Positions 43,401-57,413 of a DNA stretch of 64,000 bases are shown in pieces (the first letter of the stretch is position 1; every line of letters starts with the position of its first letter). Under the pieces are notes generated by a model, which saw nothing but the letters and a program-made list of their open reading frames with translations, made no database searches and was not told the DNA's origin. Made by a program: the position numbers and the translations under genes. The stretch is from Struthio camelus. Lineage: Eukaryota > Chordata > Aves > Struthioniformes > Struthionidae. The DNA is taken from the NCBI RefSeq assembly GCF_040807025.1, contig NC_090952.1, positions 24,735,068 to 24,799,067 of the forward strand. The letters are read 5' to 3'.

Positions 43401-45240
43401 ATAGGGAAGGGGTAAAATACAAGAAAACTAGAATCTGGGAGTGTGCAGTTACCAAAACTGATGAGCAAGGGAATGCATGAGTATCAGAATATAATGACTA
43501 GCTTGTTGGGAAATACAGAGGCGTGGACAGTAGAAACTAAGGAGTTATTTTTAATTGAGTACAGTAAAGCCTATGAACAAATACGATACCCATTTTCAAA
43601 TATGCTACACTAAGTCCATCAATCTCATTATCAGTTTACTTTTCAAATTATTCCCCAGTATCAGGGGCTGATATCTGTGGAGTTCAGCAAAGCCAGGAGA
43701 TGCTACACTTTTTTTGAATTATCTGCTTTCTTACAAGTTACACAAACAGCTTCTCACAGAAGGTGAAATAAGTGCATATTCTTGGGAGGCTTTTGATTAA
43801 CAGCAAGGCTTTGAAATACAAGCATTGACTACGATAAAGCAAAGAGAAGGGCATTCAACTCAGTCCACCTTTCACTCAGGTAATTTTGCATATTAAGATA
43901 CAGTTCTGCTATGCGATCTCCAAGAGAATGACCCTGGTGATTGTTCTCCTTCACGACAGGATAAAAGCTAGGCTGTAAGCCATGCCCCACATGGCAGGAA
44001 GGGAAATACCTGTCAACGCTTTCCTTTGTGTGATACCTATTCCTGCAGGTAAGCAATTACTCTCAGAAACTGCCTATCCAAGTCAGTGGGGCTTCTCATG
44101 GAAGCAAATGCTACCCCCTATCAAGTAATAGCACCATGAAATCATCCCTTAAGAATAATGCATTTCTAAGTCTAAAGAGGAAAACCAGGATTCATACATT
44201 AACATCCACTGCAGTTTACAACGTTTAGCACTTCACTCCCCCAAGCAAACAACGTGACAGGGACATTAGCGCAACAGTCACTTAGTTCAATGGCTTTAGA
44301 ATTAAAAAAAAAAAAAAAGCCATTCAAAAGAATGTGAATAACAGTAATAATAATAATAATGCCTTGTTAGTTGCTCTACAGCTCTTTTCTTCACTAGATT
44401 TAGCAATGCTTTATAACAGAAATTGGTCTTTTTATACTCTTTGTAAAAAGAGGAAAGCAGAGATAGGTTGTTCAAGTATTTTATCCAACACCTGTTTACT
44501 GGAACACATATGAACAACTGTGGGCACAAGGACCAGACCCACGGACCCCAGAACCCATAATTTCCTCTGTCTTCACCAAGGCACCTCTCTCCTATGAGGC
44601 CAGGGAGTGTACTTGGATCCCCTCAAGGAGGAAAGAAACTTCACCCCCCGCAGACAATCCATGATTGAATGGAAAGTGCTTTAACCAGCACACCGCAAGT
44701 TATTTTAATACCCACAGCACACACCCCAGTTCCCACAAACCTTGCCACTCCCCTCCCTGCCTTTCCTTCCTGCCACAGCCATCTTCACCAGCAAAAGCTC
44801 AGGCCCTGGGGCTCAGGCTCTTCCCAGCAGCTGTCCCTCCAGCCCATCATCACAGACCAGCAGCTCCTCTTCTCAGGCAGGAGGAGGAACAGCCACATTC
44901 GCCCCTTCCAAAATCCCAGCAGAAGAGATGCCTCCGGGTATCTGGGAAGTTGCAAGCAACTTCCTCTCTTCCCATGGCCGAGATGTTAACAAAACGGCAG
45001 TGCCAACACCTGCATAGAGTTGCACCCTCTGAGTACGCTCCCAGAGCACCTGCCCCACCAGCCCCTCAGGCCAGACCGCCTGAAGGCAGGCTGCTTTCTG
45101 ATGAAACACTGACTTCAATCAAGCCCCTTGAACATGTTAGCACTGAGGAACCTCAGGGTCTCCCAAGGCACTTGACTTCCTACACCTAAACTGAGGGCCT
45201 CCAGTGTTCAAATGCATTAGGCTTACACAGCACCTGAGCA
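37470..45240. other. Upstream intergenic stretch
   Basis: No frame with a recognisable domain. An 11-bp hairpin with 4-nt loop lies at 41889-41914. An 18-bp direct duplication (GAGATTTTGCTTGCAGGC type) lies at about 41684-41719. Otherwise I see nothing. Confidence 0.5.
44345..44360. repeat. (TAA)n microsatellite
   Basis: Five TAA units. A similar short AAT array lies at 33811-33822 in intron 3. Confidence 0.8.
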
Positions 45241-45245
45241 CGAGG

Positions 45246-45330
45246 TTTTGAGGACCACAGTTTTGGATTTCAGTTCCATCTCATTGCTACTCTGTGCTGG
45301 TAATTTATTTTGGGCCAAAGTTTCTATCAG
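45246..45330 (+). mobile_element. Possible MIR-like fragment
   Basis: TTTCAGTTCCATCTCATTGC followed by TACTCTGTGCTGG and, later, TTTTGGGCCAAAGTTTCT loosely follows the MIR core. Much more decayed than the copies at 35.3 and 62.7 kb. Low confidence. Confidence 0.25.
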
Positions 45331-46433
45331 TCATTAAGGAATCTCAGCACAGAAAAGTAAGGGATTGAATACAGTCCTGATGTGATGCCTCCATGTGGAT
45401 GTATATCTGAGAGGGATTTCTCAGAAGGCACTTTGCTGTTAATTATGCAGCACAAAAATTCATCTGTACTGGCAGCTCCACTCAGCTGCACCTCATTTCA
45501 GCATTTTAGTTTCCATAATTTATGTGAGATCAAAGCTTCAAACCGGACAAATGGAGCCTCTTCTCCTTCCACAGAAGGGCTGACAAGTATCGTTGTATAC
45601 TGAAGAGATAAAGCATTTTTGTCTTTTTTACTTCAGATATAAGAAAAGACTAAGGTACACAGTACTGCTACAATTAGCAAAAAAAATATACCTCTGCCAT
45701 TCCTAAATTTTGGGAAAAAATTACCAGCATGCTGTGATTGTCTGCTCTGCTGAGTTGCTTAAAGTAGCAGTGTACATCCAATGCCAACAGCCTGTTCCCA
45801 CCAACTTACAGCTGCTCTGTATTGTAAAGTATGCCTAGGATTACACGTTGATCTGCTCCATTACTTCTACACATGTTTTACTGCAAAGGATAAAAATACA
45901 CACTCCAGTTTGCTCACCTCAAAGTCAAAGAGATTTAATTTTGTTCATAACGTGTTAAGCTTGGCGTTGTGAATTCTTCTCTAAGAACCTGAATTTTGGA
46001 TGCTTTCTGTACCTGGTTTTAATGTCCAAGTGAAAAAAGTGTTATGAAGTCATTGTCATATGTTATTTTTTCATTCCAGCTGGGGCAACTATCCGCAGCT
46101 TCTGACGACTGCAATCCAGCAACTTATTGATCATGAAGTTCCAGCAACTCTTCTTTAGCTATGAGTTTGTTCGCATAATCTCAGTCTGGCAATCCTGTAA
46201 TCTCCCACATTCCTCATTACAAATCTCTCTTTGCCTGGCTTGCATGCCAGCCAAAAAAGTTTGCACATGGTGCAGGAATGCAAACTAAGAAACTGAACTG
46301 ACATCCTCTCTGTATGGTGGAGCAACACACACAAACCCGTCCATACGCACTGCTGAGAACACAGCAACAGCAACTATTGAAAAAGGGGATTGAGTAGCCC
46401 CAGGAAAGTTAACATATACTTTGTGATTGATAG

Positions 46434-46466
46434 GAAATATTAATCAACAGAAAATATTAATCAACA
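46434..46466. repeat. Short tandem repeat, two units of about 16-17 bp
   Basis: AAATATTAATCAACAG is present twice in direct succession. Confidence 0.85.
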
Positions 46467-46948
46467 GAAGACTGTCTGGGAGAGCCACTCTGATTTGTGG
46501 TGAAAATCTAGTCGTGATGCTTGTAAGATGTTCGCTTACTTGCTGCTGAGGGCATGTCTCATCTCTGGATTTTTTTTTTTTAAACAAAGCCATTGTAAAA
46601 GCTGAATTACAGAATTAGATTTGCGCTCTGTGGTGGGAAAGTCTCCAGAACTGCCCCGTGCAGCATAGAGCAAATGAAATTGCTTTTAGCACCACATAAA
46701 AAGGTTGTACAGATTTGTTGCGGAGTCATGGTAGCCAGTAAGAAGTTAATATTAGTAACAAGCCCCAAAAGTTTACAGAATGGCTACTTCAAACCAAGAA
46801 ATGGGTACAGAGACTGTATTGGTTCGCATATTCAAATAGATGCTTTGCAGACATGCCTCCCACGCTGGCGTAAGTAGCCATATTTGTCGTACTCCAGCAG
46901 CCTAAGGTAGGTAATTAAAGTATATTTTCAAGCTATCAGAAGGAAAGG

Positions 46949-47039
46949 ACCTGCCTTGATTAAAGAATCTAATCATGCAATACTGTAATAAATAATATGT
47001 AATCATATAATATGATTAGATTCTTTAATCAAGGCAGGT
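46949..47039. repeat. Perfect 28-bp inverted repeat with 35-nt spacer
   Basis: Left arm 46949-46976 starts ACCTGCCTTGATTAAAG. Right arm 47012-47039 is its exact reverse complement and ends CTTTAATCAAGGCAGGT. The spacer is A/T-rich. No mismatch lies in either arm, and complementarity stops abruptly on both outer sides. No flanking target-site duplication was evident. Confidence 0.95.
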
Positions 47040-49940
47040 ACTCTCCCTTTGATAATCATGTAATATGATCATTTTCCACTAGCATACTGCAGTGCCAGGA
47101 GTCCTGAGAAATGTCCTGGGAAACAGTGTGTGCTTAGCACACTTTGTGCCCATTAATGTAGCACGTTGCAATAATGCACGGGATTTCCAGTGTCCTGAAA
47201 CACGATGCCTTGAATCATGATGTCGTAGGTTGGAGGATGAATACTGGATGACACGTGCCTACTTAGAAAGTTAGCTAGGTAGAAACCTTTCACAAATGGC
47301 TGTTGCAGCATGGAGAAATTCATTAGAAACAATAATGTCAGAGTGTTAATTTTCCTTAAAAACTTGATGATTCATGTCCAAAATATAAAATTGTATGTGT
47401 ATGCATTCTAGCTCTGCAGAATAAGGTTAACTAATCCCATGTCACTTTGCTCTATGGATGTTTCAAGCTAACTTTTCATTTAAGCCATTCTAGTGGCAGA
47501 TATCAAACAAATGATAATGTTGTAAGGATACTTTCCAGCTATGCTTGTTACGGTGTCAGCAAGCATTCACTTTTGGGAAGACACGCCAGTCTTGCTTGTA
47601 CAAGATTCTGTGTAGAGGAGATGCTCCTTTAAGGCAGAGCCTTGTCAGCTACATAAAAATTTGCTTTGTTTTTCGGAGTGAAGGATTTTTTTGCCGTAGT
47701 CATTTTCAATTGGTTAACTGGGGAATGCGCTTTCATATTGGAGTATAACTCCAGAAAGAAGGAATTACTCAGCACATAGTTTGATCACCTCTATTCTGAT
47801 ATATGTGTCTGGAAATAGAACAAGTCACTACCTGAATCTTTCCTGGGTATAAATCACGGTTGCCTTCTTTACTGGGATACTGGAGAGAGCCCAGTGTTAA
47901 GATGACAGTGATATCAAACTAAACACTGGTATTAGAAGAAGGGGCAACACACGAACACAAATCCTTTCAACAAGGGGTTAATCCTAGCTGTCTTTCTCTT
48001 TCATATGCTTCTTGTTTCTTGGCTTTTGCTCATAAATAATGTTGCTTTCGAGGCTAAATTACAAATTTTTGTGTCCAGACCTGTCTAACTAGTATCTTTT
48101 CTAGCTAAACAAATGTTGAAGAGTGAGGGGAAAAAAAAGAACACCTTTTGGTAGGAAACAGAGTTGTCAGACATGCATGTCAGACAGCGTGGGTTTCATT
48201 TACACACATACTTAACTAATGAGAAGGTAGTTCTATGTTTTCTCATTTGCATTCAAATGACATGCACACAGGGCTTACTCTGGCTGTGCATCAGGGAACT
48301 GGCTGAGACATTAGTCAAATAGATTTTTGCATCTGTTAACCTCAAGAAGATTGTGAGGATGTTGGTGGTGCTGCAGAACAAACATTTTCCCATCAAAGAC
48401 TAAAAGAATATTTAAGATATCAGTTTAATCCACAACCTTGGTGCATTTTTCTTGATTGTTTTTTAATAAATTAGACCTTTCAGGGTTCAGTGGCTCACTA
48501 ACAATTAATGTGCTTTCTCTATGGGCATGCACTGGCCAAGGTAAAGTGGATGAGGATTACTGTAAGGAAACTGAAGCCCATACAGCTGCATACAGCTCTA
48601 TTGCTAAGCTGCTAGGTCAGGTCCTTCTTTATCTGCCCCAGTCAAGCCAGATGACATATCCAATAGCTTGAGTATTTCAAGCACAATATTTACAACACAG
48701 ACACCTGTTTTAGTCCTTTCACTTGGAAAGATAAACGTTGTAAACACAAGAATACAATTACCACGTGGCACCCTGAACAAAGTCAAGTATTTCACGGGCA
48801 CACTAAGGTCACAAACAATAAAATAGACTGCAAGACTTTGTATCTTTGTTCCAGAATATTATGGGTATTAACAAACTTGGCATTTGGATTGTGTTCTTTA
48901 CCGAAAGAAGGTATCAAGCATTCTTATAACTGGCTCAAGAAAAAAATGTGAACATTTCTATAAAGACTTATTAGAATGGATGATCTGGAAGGGTTGATCC
49001 AAATCAGCTTCTTTAGTTGGAAGGGTTGCTCTACTGTTCACAAAAACCCAAGGCAGGAGTTTTAGGAAGGGCAGGTTGGCATCATGCAATTAGTACTCTT
49101 TTCTTTAAGAGCACTGTTCCACAACCTAACACCTCTGAAGATCAACCGTACTCTATAACAACTGCTCTTAGGCTTAATTAGCTCTTTTCTGTCTTTGATA
49201 CACCACCACGCCTTTCCTCCCTTCTTCCCTCTTGCTCTTAGTCTACAGGGACCTTTCATCTTGGTTTTCCTCTCAGTCCTTGGTTTTCCTAAGGTAAAGA
49301 CACCAAACTCTTCTAGTCGCATCTATTTCTCTGATCATTCTGGCATCCCTTCTCCGCACCTCTCCCCATCAAAATTAAGCTTCTTTGAACATGGGTAACC
49401 ACAGGCAGAGACAAAGAGAGAAGAGGAAGAGGATGCAACCTTCCAAGATAATCTGTGCAACATGCTTACACAAAAGCCCAAACAGAAGGGGTGCATTCTG
49501 CAGCCATTTGAAAAAGCCATTGATCCTCGCAGGGTGATAAAACAGAGTCAGTAAGTCTAAAGTTTTTATCACCTTAATACATTTATGTTTTAAGATGAAT
49601 CTTCAGTTAATGTTTAAAGGTAGTTTCCCAGCTGAGACAAAACAAGCTAAACCATATTTGCACAAGATTAAGTCATTCTAGTCTGTTTTATAATGACTAA
49701 AGTGTCTGTGAAGAAGTCGCTGGAGATGGGAGACATGTTTTCGTTAAATAACAAATGCATTAGAGATGAATTTTGAAGGGTCTAAAACATTCTTAAATTC
49801 AGCAAAGAGCTTAAATATTTCAAAAAATGGAAAATGTTAAAATATTTAATTTTTTTTTTATATTTTGAAAGTAAAAATGTTTGACTTGTCTCTTTCAATT
49901 TAACCTAAATATTTGTATTAATTCAGCCACAGAACTTACA
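47040..49940. other. Upstream intergenic stretch, no recognised feature
   Basis: A/T-rich, with no supported exon or repeat. The minus-strand frame at 49062-49322 has no recognised domain. Confidence 0.45.
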
Positions 49941-49944
49941 AATA

Positions 49945-49998
49945 TATTATTTAGAATTATAGGAAAAAATTAGGTTGGAAGGGACCTCTAGTCCAATG
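49945..49998 (-). mobile_element. CR1 3'-end fragment
   Basis: TTAGAATTATAGG, then TTAGGTTGGAAGGGACCTCT followed by AGTCCAATGG, is the well-known antisense 3' tail of CR1 ('agaatcatagaat...ggttggaagggacctctggagatcatctagtccaa') with a short deletion. Only about 50 bp is recognisable. It is the best single clue that the genome is sauropsid. Confidence 0.65.
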
Positions 49999-51210
49999 GT
50001 AACATAAAATATTTACTCTGTGCTGCCAGATCACTCACTCATTTACTGCTGTTTTAGACGATATTGGCCAGACCTGGCCTCTAAGAATAGCAAATGCCTT
50101 TCCTCGCATGGCAAAGAAATAGGACCATTGCAAATCCATCCACAATGCCCACCATATATCTTCGAGGCTCAGTCCTTTTTCTCATGCCTTCCAAAGCTTG
50201 TGTGGACTTCTGTCATTCAGGAATAGAGCCACATTTTTTTTCTGGGTTTTGTCAGAATTGATGCTATTCCAAGATTTCTATTTGTAGGATTGTCTGGACT
50301 GAACCAGAGGGAAAGCAAAAGGATGAAAGTTACTTTTCTCAGTGAAGGAAATGAACCTCTACAGCTGCAGTACCATCAGGTGACGAGAGAGGATGGAGAT
50401 TTAGGCTGAAATAAGGACCCAGATCTTGCCTTACCTACCCCTTTTGCTGAAACCGATTTTTTTTCTTTAAGAGCTAGTCAAGAGAAACAGCTTATGCTAG
50501 TCTCAGACTCAGCTGAGGCAGCCAGAAGTGTCCTGCTCTAATTTTGTTTTAACAAGCCTTTCTACTGAAAGCCCTAATGGATATCTACTTTGATGAATAT
50601 CAGTAGTACTACAAGCGAGATCCCTGAAAGAGGGAGATTCAGAAAAGTGTTCAGTGCTTAAAAAAATCCGCACCAAGTCAGAAGCCTGTTGGAAATGAGA
50701 GAAAAGAACAAGTGAGACAGAAGCATTAAAAGCTTCTAAAATCATAAAACCATTTAAGTTATGGAAAAAAAAAATTAAAGTAAGGCTTTGACATCCATAG
50801 AGAAGCAATCACGCTTGAGAAGGCAGATAAAAGATACCAATGTTCCTGAAGCCCGGAGATGTAGTTTGGATATATCGTGGCACCTCACAAGCTCAGCAGG
50901 TGGAAAGTTGTATATAGGTCATCTCCTTGTGCCTGTGAAACACAAATTCTTGCCAGAGTAACATCAGGAAAATAGAAGTTATTTTTCTTCTCAGAAAAAA
51001 GGGCTTCTCCTCCCCTCTTTTCTTCTGCTGAGATGGCATTGGAAACTGGGGATTTGACAGAGCCATTAAAAGAAGAAATAGCAGCAACTATTGGCCTCAG
51101 AGTCACTTCTGTCCGTATCGCATGCCTGGGCAATGCAGCAGACATACCACACACACAACAGTGTTGTGACGATGCTACGAAAACCCGCACAAATGAAACA
51201 ATAAGACCTG

Positions 51211-51220
51211 ATGACGTCAT
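51211..51220. promoter_or_regulatory. Consensus CRE octamer (TGACGTCA)
   Basis: A perfect ATGACGTCAT palindrome with several nearby CpGs, in otherwise CpG-poor sequence. Isolated motif, no promoter context seen. Confidence 0.25.
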
Positions 51221-54200
51221 CCGAACCTGGCAGCTGTCCCTCTGCAACTATGTGCCCATGAGCCAACCTGCTGTTTTCTCTTGGCCTTTTTTTTGTTGGA
51301 TTTAAATACATTTGAAAGCTCTTTTGTGAGATTACAACACAAAATTTCTCATTTTTATTGAAATCTGCCACCCTCTGTCTGACGTTCTTGACCACATCTG
51401 TTTTGCGTCCTGAATGAAAAAAATTTTCAGATGTAGTAGATAAGGTGTGTTTGCTTGTTGGCTGTTTCCTTTTCCCTCTTCAGCCCATTCCTTGTGTATC
51501 TGCTCCTGTTTCTTCCAGTTTGGACTTACTGATACGTAACCCAGACACCATTTAAACAACATAGACAATACCTAAGCCATATACAATCATGACAGAAATT
51601 CCAATTTCATTGCAGGATGGTGAGAAAGAGCCAAAGTTCAACCTTAATTGTGGAAGAAGGATAACAAGTGTAACTTGTTTGTTTGCCTAACACTATCCCC
51701 ACTCCCCACCCCTCTAATAAGATGCCAGGCTTAGCTGGTATACATGCAATGCTGAGGTGAGCATGAGCTTTGGAGCCTATGTCAGTTATATCAGACACCC
51801 AGATGACCTCCAAGCTATATGAATAAGTACCTACTTCTTTCTTCTCCGGACACTTTTCTTCTCGCCTTCTTGCGCGCCACCAGCTTTGGACTTCTCCCCA
51901 TCCTTTACAACACAGATTCCATTTTATATAAAAACTGAGTATGCCCATTTCTTCTTGTTGTGTAGCGTGCACATGTGATCCCTACACTGACAGGAGGGAG
52001 AGGTACTTCATGCAAATTACTCATTGTAACCCACATCAATACCACCTTTGTGCACAGGCCACAGGAGCAGCCTCACTTCTTGACACAGCACCCTTCACAC
52101 GTTCCTCCATCTTACCTTTTGACCCTTATTTGTAAACTTAAGGACAGTGATTATGATTTTGCACCTGCTTTTTGCCCAAATGTTTCAATTTTTCAAGGAG
52201 ACACTACATCTCCTAGCATGTTAACATGAAACTTATTTCTTTCCTTTTGGGCATGGTGCAGGCACAGTTCTCCAGAGATAGCGGATTCCCTCCTCGACCG
52301 CCACAGATCATTTCCTTCTGCCAGCTTACACCCAAGGTAGTTCAGGTCTTACATAGCGATGCTCACTTCTTCTGGCAAGGTCTTTCCTGGCCACAGCCGG
52401 CGCTAGCTTTGCGAGGGTGCACACGTACCTCAGCAATCACCTCCAGACAGCAGGAGCGGTTGGGTGCTCACTTCTGGGCAAGCACAATGTCTTCACCAGT
52501 GGTTGCTAGGAGCTGGCAACACGACTCACAGATCTCCAGTCGCTGGCAGCCTATGACAATTATTTTCTATAGAAAGTTTGTTCCTGTGTTTACTGTTGGT
52601 GAAGAAACAAATCCTCGTTAACAGCAGTGAAACCTATCAGGCTAATTGTTCTGATGGTGGGACCCGTCTGCCTCACTGACCAAGTCTGCAAACCGCAATG
52701 GTGATTTGGGGCCATCTTTTTTGGACGTCTGACTCGAAACACCTTTTTGCAAGAGAACATGCTAAGTGTGCCCTCTGCCAAGCAGGCAGCTGCACAGGGG
52801 CCACTGGTCAGGGCTGGAAACGATGGCTCTTTACTCTAGAGACCAGCTATTTCACAGTTACTTGGGAATAGGGCTGTTTATTACATAGCAACATTCTGGT
52901 AATCGGAACAAAGTCCCACGCGTACATTTCTGTTGCGTCTATGAATGCAAGTCAATCTCTGGATGAAAAGCTACTACAACCTAAAAATTATCTGGAGCAA
53001 TCCATAATAGAATGCCTCTTTCTGTATTTTGTTATTCTTCCTGTCCCTTTTCAGCTCTTTTGGTAAAACACTAGGATACAATTGGGGGAAGACTCTCATT
53101 CAACAAAGAAAGTCGCTTTTTCTTTGAATAAGCTTTTTTCCTTTCTCTTTTTAGGGAAAAGATAGGACTCGTGTAGCAATGGACTTAGAGTTGGCCTAGC
53201 TAGTAGTCAAAGGGCATATATCTATGAAGGATACAAGAATACCTGCCATTACAAGGCTTTGTAAGAGAAGATGACTATTTAACCCATCTATTTGTTTAAA
53301 ATCAGAAAATATCCAAAGCTTCCTTATTTTAATATTTTTTTTTTCTGTGTAATTAATTGCTCTTTTGTAAGACCTATTCCCTGGATTCTGCTAAAAAAAA
53401 AAAAAAAACCAGCTCAAATAAGTTACTATTTCTGTGTCTGGTATGCTTTCTATGCCTTAGTGCTATAGTTCAGGAAGGAAGCATCAGACTTGTTCTGATT
53501 CTTTGTTAAAGCACACCATCATCTGTCAGGAGCAATGCCTAACAGACATTACAGTCAATCTCCTTTTCTATTCGGAGATACATTCAGATCAAAAGATTTA
53601 TGTATGAGCAAAGAGAGCAGTAGGCCATGGGAGGAATCAGGTTCCAAAGGCTCCTTAAAATCCTTTTGTTTCCCAAAGGGGATGCAGTCAAATCCTCTAG
53701 GCAGTTGCCAGAGCCTGGTTTAGGTTACATTTAATTATATGTATTTCCAGAGAACCTGCCAAATAGACCAGATGAGGTTTTGCTAATTGTTTTAAAATGA
53801 TTAAAACTTTCTGTCAAGCTCAGCCCAACCTTTTAGGATGCCAACTGGAAGCCTAATAACATCTCTTCCTAGTTTTTCAAATCCTGGTATTCCTGACCAC
53901 ACTGGCAAGTCCTGAACAACGGAAAATTTCAGAGCTTCCACCCTGCAAGCCTAGTGAGAAATGACAACTTTGCTGTGCCAACCAGAACTATTCATTCTTG
54001 CTGACCAGCCTGAGTGACAAGAGCGATGCCCCGGAGGAGGTGTTCAACGCGTGCAAAACACTGTCTGCTGCCATGCCACCTCCGATGTTCCCTCGCTCAC
54101 AGATTCGGAAAGCCACATGTCACGCTCTTAGTCCATGGCAGCTGGAAACTTAGGAGACTCTAATACCTGTCATGGAGCTGTGTGAGCAGGCAACTCCCAG

Positions 54201-55955
54201 ATACTATCAATTGTTTGACCATGTTTTTGTTTGCTGGCTGATTTGTTTCAAAGGTGTGAGATATATTTTTTTAAGCTTTCCTGAAAGTGGCTTGGCCTGG
54301 GATTGAGGAAAGTAATTTATTTACATAAAAGCAGCTTGAGTTTAGACAGGAAGATAACCCCTGATAACCTTTCCTTCTCTGTTTTACCCAAAAGGAGTTT
54401 ACCAAAAGCCTTTATCAAGCCATCTCCTCCCACATATTTGAGAGCAGGAAGTCTCCAGAAAAGGATTAGCCTGTAGTTCCACCTGTAGAAGTCACAGAGT
54501 AAAGGCCAACCAGCAAAAAGTTCAAGAAAGTAGGTAACATCATCCTACCCTGGGCAGCCGGGATATCAGGCAAACAGAGCCCTGCAAAACACCCGTGCAC
54601 CGCAGGGGCGCTGGCATGGCCTTTGCAGCAGAAAGCTAAAAGTGGGGTTGAATCCCCCCCCTGCGAAGAGAGAAAACTCCCAAACCCTGTCAGGAGAAAC
54701 ATGCTGTTTTGCTACCTGCAAATTTTTGCTGCATGTCTCTGTTCCTTGACAGCAAGCCAGCATACCAGTTAAAGCACAAAGTGGGGTGCGGGAGAGCCAG
54801 TTCTGTCCCGGCGCTGGGCACAAAAAGCCCCTTTCCTAGGGCAAAAAAAGCACCGGAGACACTGGCTTCCTACCCCAGTGCTAACAGAGGCGCTGAGGTT
54901 GACGTGTTTTGAGTTTGCCCGCTGGAGTTTTCTTGTTGCAAAATCACCCTTTCCCGAAATGCCTAGGTGGACTCTTTCACGTTCACAGGAATATTTTTAT
55001 GGTGGCTTTTCTGTCGGCCACATGCTGCTGGGTTCAAAACCACGAGGTAACCCAGAGTTGGCACCTACCGCCATGCTCGGTCGTGCCTTTACGCCAAGGA
55101 GGAACTGCAACAGCGGCGGTGGCTGATTGAAACACGAATGAGCCGAACCACGGCTGGCCGGCTCCTGGGCACCTCCTCTAACATCACAGGTCCCGGTCCA
55201 GCCGGGCTCCTGGCTGGAGACACGCCTGCCCCGCAGCTTAGATTCTTTGTTTTTAACTAAGAAGCCCCATTACAATAACACAGCGGGGGGAAAAATGATA
55301 TTCTCTGCTGAATTTCTAGAGGACATTTCACACTGGAAAATGTCTTTGGGCCAAAAGATTTTGGCTCTCTTGGATCACTGTCCAAGTGAGCCAGTATTAA
55401 CTCTTCTTGGTCATTGGTCACTTCTCCCATTGAATAATGTTATGCTTTATTATAATAATGATGGATTTTAAAAAGCCACAACAGCAAACTTGGAGGCTGT
55501 TTTTATTTGATGATCTCCCATGGCAAGCTGATACAGGCATCTGTTTCTAATTTGTAGGATGTCTTAAATTAGTACTGTATGAGCTCCATCTGTCCTATTA
55601 ATTAATACTTCTACCAGTCTAGGAGTATGGAGCTAGTGCAGTTAGTCTGTTTATCACTTGATCTGATTTTTTTTTTTTTAGCTGCCTTTTCTTACGGCTT
55701 TTTTTTTTGATGCCCAACAGAATTTTTTTAATATTCAGTTTCAGTACTGAGCTGAATATTAATATTAATAAATATTAATACCACTTTCAAAATCATAAAA
55801 CCCTGTAGCCCCTTGTCCAAAGGCAATCTTCTGTTTTAACAGGGCATCTTTCTGCAATAACGGTACTCTACATGTCAAGAACAGTGTTGTCACAGCAATG
55901 ATGACTGCAAAAGACTTATTTCGTCCCATTTAGAGACATAGCTCAGCAGGGCAAG

Positions 55956-56006
55956 GTGAGTTTAGCCCTGGGTGAGCTTAGCCGTAGGTAAGCTCAGTCT
56001 GCAGGT
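55956..56006. repeat. Degenerate tandem repeat, three units of about 17 bp
   Basis: GTGAGTTTAGCCCTGG, GTGAGCTTAGCCGTAG and GTAAGCTCAGTCTGCAG follow each other. Imperfect, with no known function. Confidence 0.6.
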
Positions 56007-57413
56007 ATTTATCCCTTCAACACAGGCTTGCTTCTCATTCTCCATAGCCTAGCTGTAGTCCCTATTTACTGCATTTTTCTTCAAAAACAGGCAAAACAAA
56101 TCACATCTAAAATTGGATCAAATAGAGATTACAGTGCTGAGAATTGTGTTCAGCTTTGTTTGTATAATTGGAAGCACATACCAGTGCTCTGAGTGTGAGA
56201 GCATGACTCAGACACAGTCCTTTTTCAGTTTGGATTCCACTCAGGAGAATTTGGGCAGACAATCCAACAACATAAATAAAGTTTTGACAACATTATGGAC
56301 ATCTTTAACAACTTGATTATCTCTCTGCAGCTCTCTCTTTCAAACCCTACACTGCAATACATTCTTACTATAACTCCCAACCGCCTCAAGAAAAATGCCT
56401 CCAGAGTCAGCAAGAACATGCTGAAAGATGTGGGAGAAAGTTTTTGGATTTTTTTCTTCCAGACAGTATTGGACTGGTATTTTATGAAGATTCAAGATTT
56501 AATTCATCAAACTCACTAACTTTCCACTGGCTTAGAAAGTTCTGTGCATATATGCAAACCACACACACAGAACATGATATCCTGTTGACTTGAGTATGGT
56601 AGGACTTGACCTCCTGTTGCTGTCTGTATTTCTTGCAGCTTCTTTCTCTTCAGAAACGAGGAAGCTCATGTGTTCATTAACGCAAGTAATTCTGTCCTAG
56701 GACTGCAAAGAAAACTCTTTTCCTCCAGCAGCCTCCTCTTCCAGCCCAGCATTGCCCCAAAAGACCTGCAGTTTCTTTCGTAAGTGGAAGCAGCAGGGTT
56801 CAATCATTTTCGCCTTCGTTTTGGCCCCTTCTCTTCCTGCCATTGCTGTGGCCTGGACTGGTCCAAGGATATGCTATAATTAAAATCTGTTTCTTTTTGG
56901 AAGTAACTTGCCTACACTATTAGCTTAACTACCACTACTAGAGGAAGACTGCTTATCAGGATGTGTCCAAAATAACAGTGAACACAACAGACCCTGGAAA
57001 ACAAACACTTTGGAATACAAACATTGCTGAAGGTACCGTTTCTCATTTACAGTCTGCCTGGAGTTTGCTGCTTAGACACCTTGGCAGGGAGTGCACAGGA
57101 AGCGGATTGAACCATCTCTTCCAGAGCGTGCTGAGAGGTTGGCACCTAATAGGTGACGTTTTACATCTGGCACAAAACACTCCTTTGTCTTGGCCATGGT
57201 GCCCCTAGCCCTGCAGAACCCTTTGTAGCCTGTATGCATAGATAGCAACTGCAGAAACTTTTCCAAACACATGCATGGAAAGTGCTTACAGCAGTGGCCT
57301 AAAAAAACCCAACAACATGTCACAACCAGAGCATACAAGCATGTAGTGATATGCTGTTCACATCAGACAGCACACAGCCACAGCTAAGATCCCTGGGAGT
57401 AAGAGGCCTGTAT

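Larger units (their letters stand above)
50000..57410. other. Upstream intergenic stretch
   Basis: Apart from the CRE motif at 51.2 kb and short repeats at 56.0 kb, nothing was recognised. Poly-T and poly-A runs occur at 53.34, 53.39 and 55.67 kb. Confidence 0.45.

Noticed and set aside
44665..45189. 174-codon plus-strand frame rich in Pro, Ser and Ala
   Set aside because: No domain, and three overlapping frames in the same stretch. Likely chance in a C-rich region.
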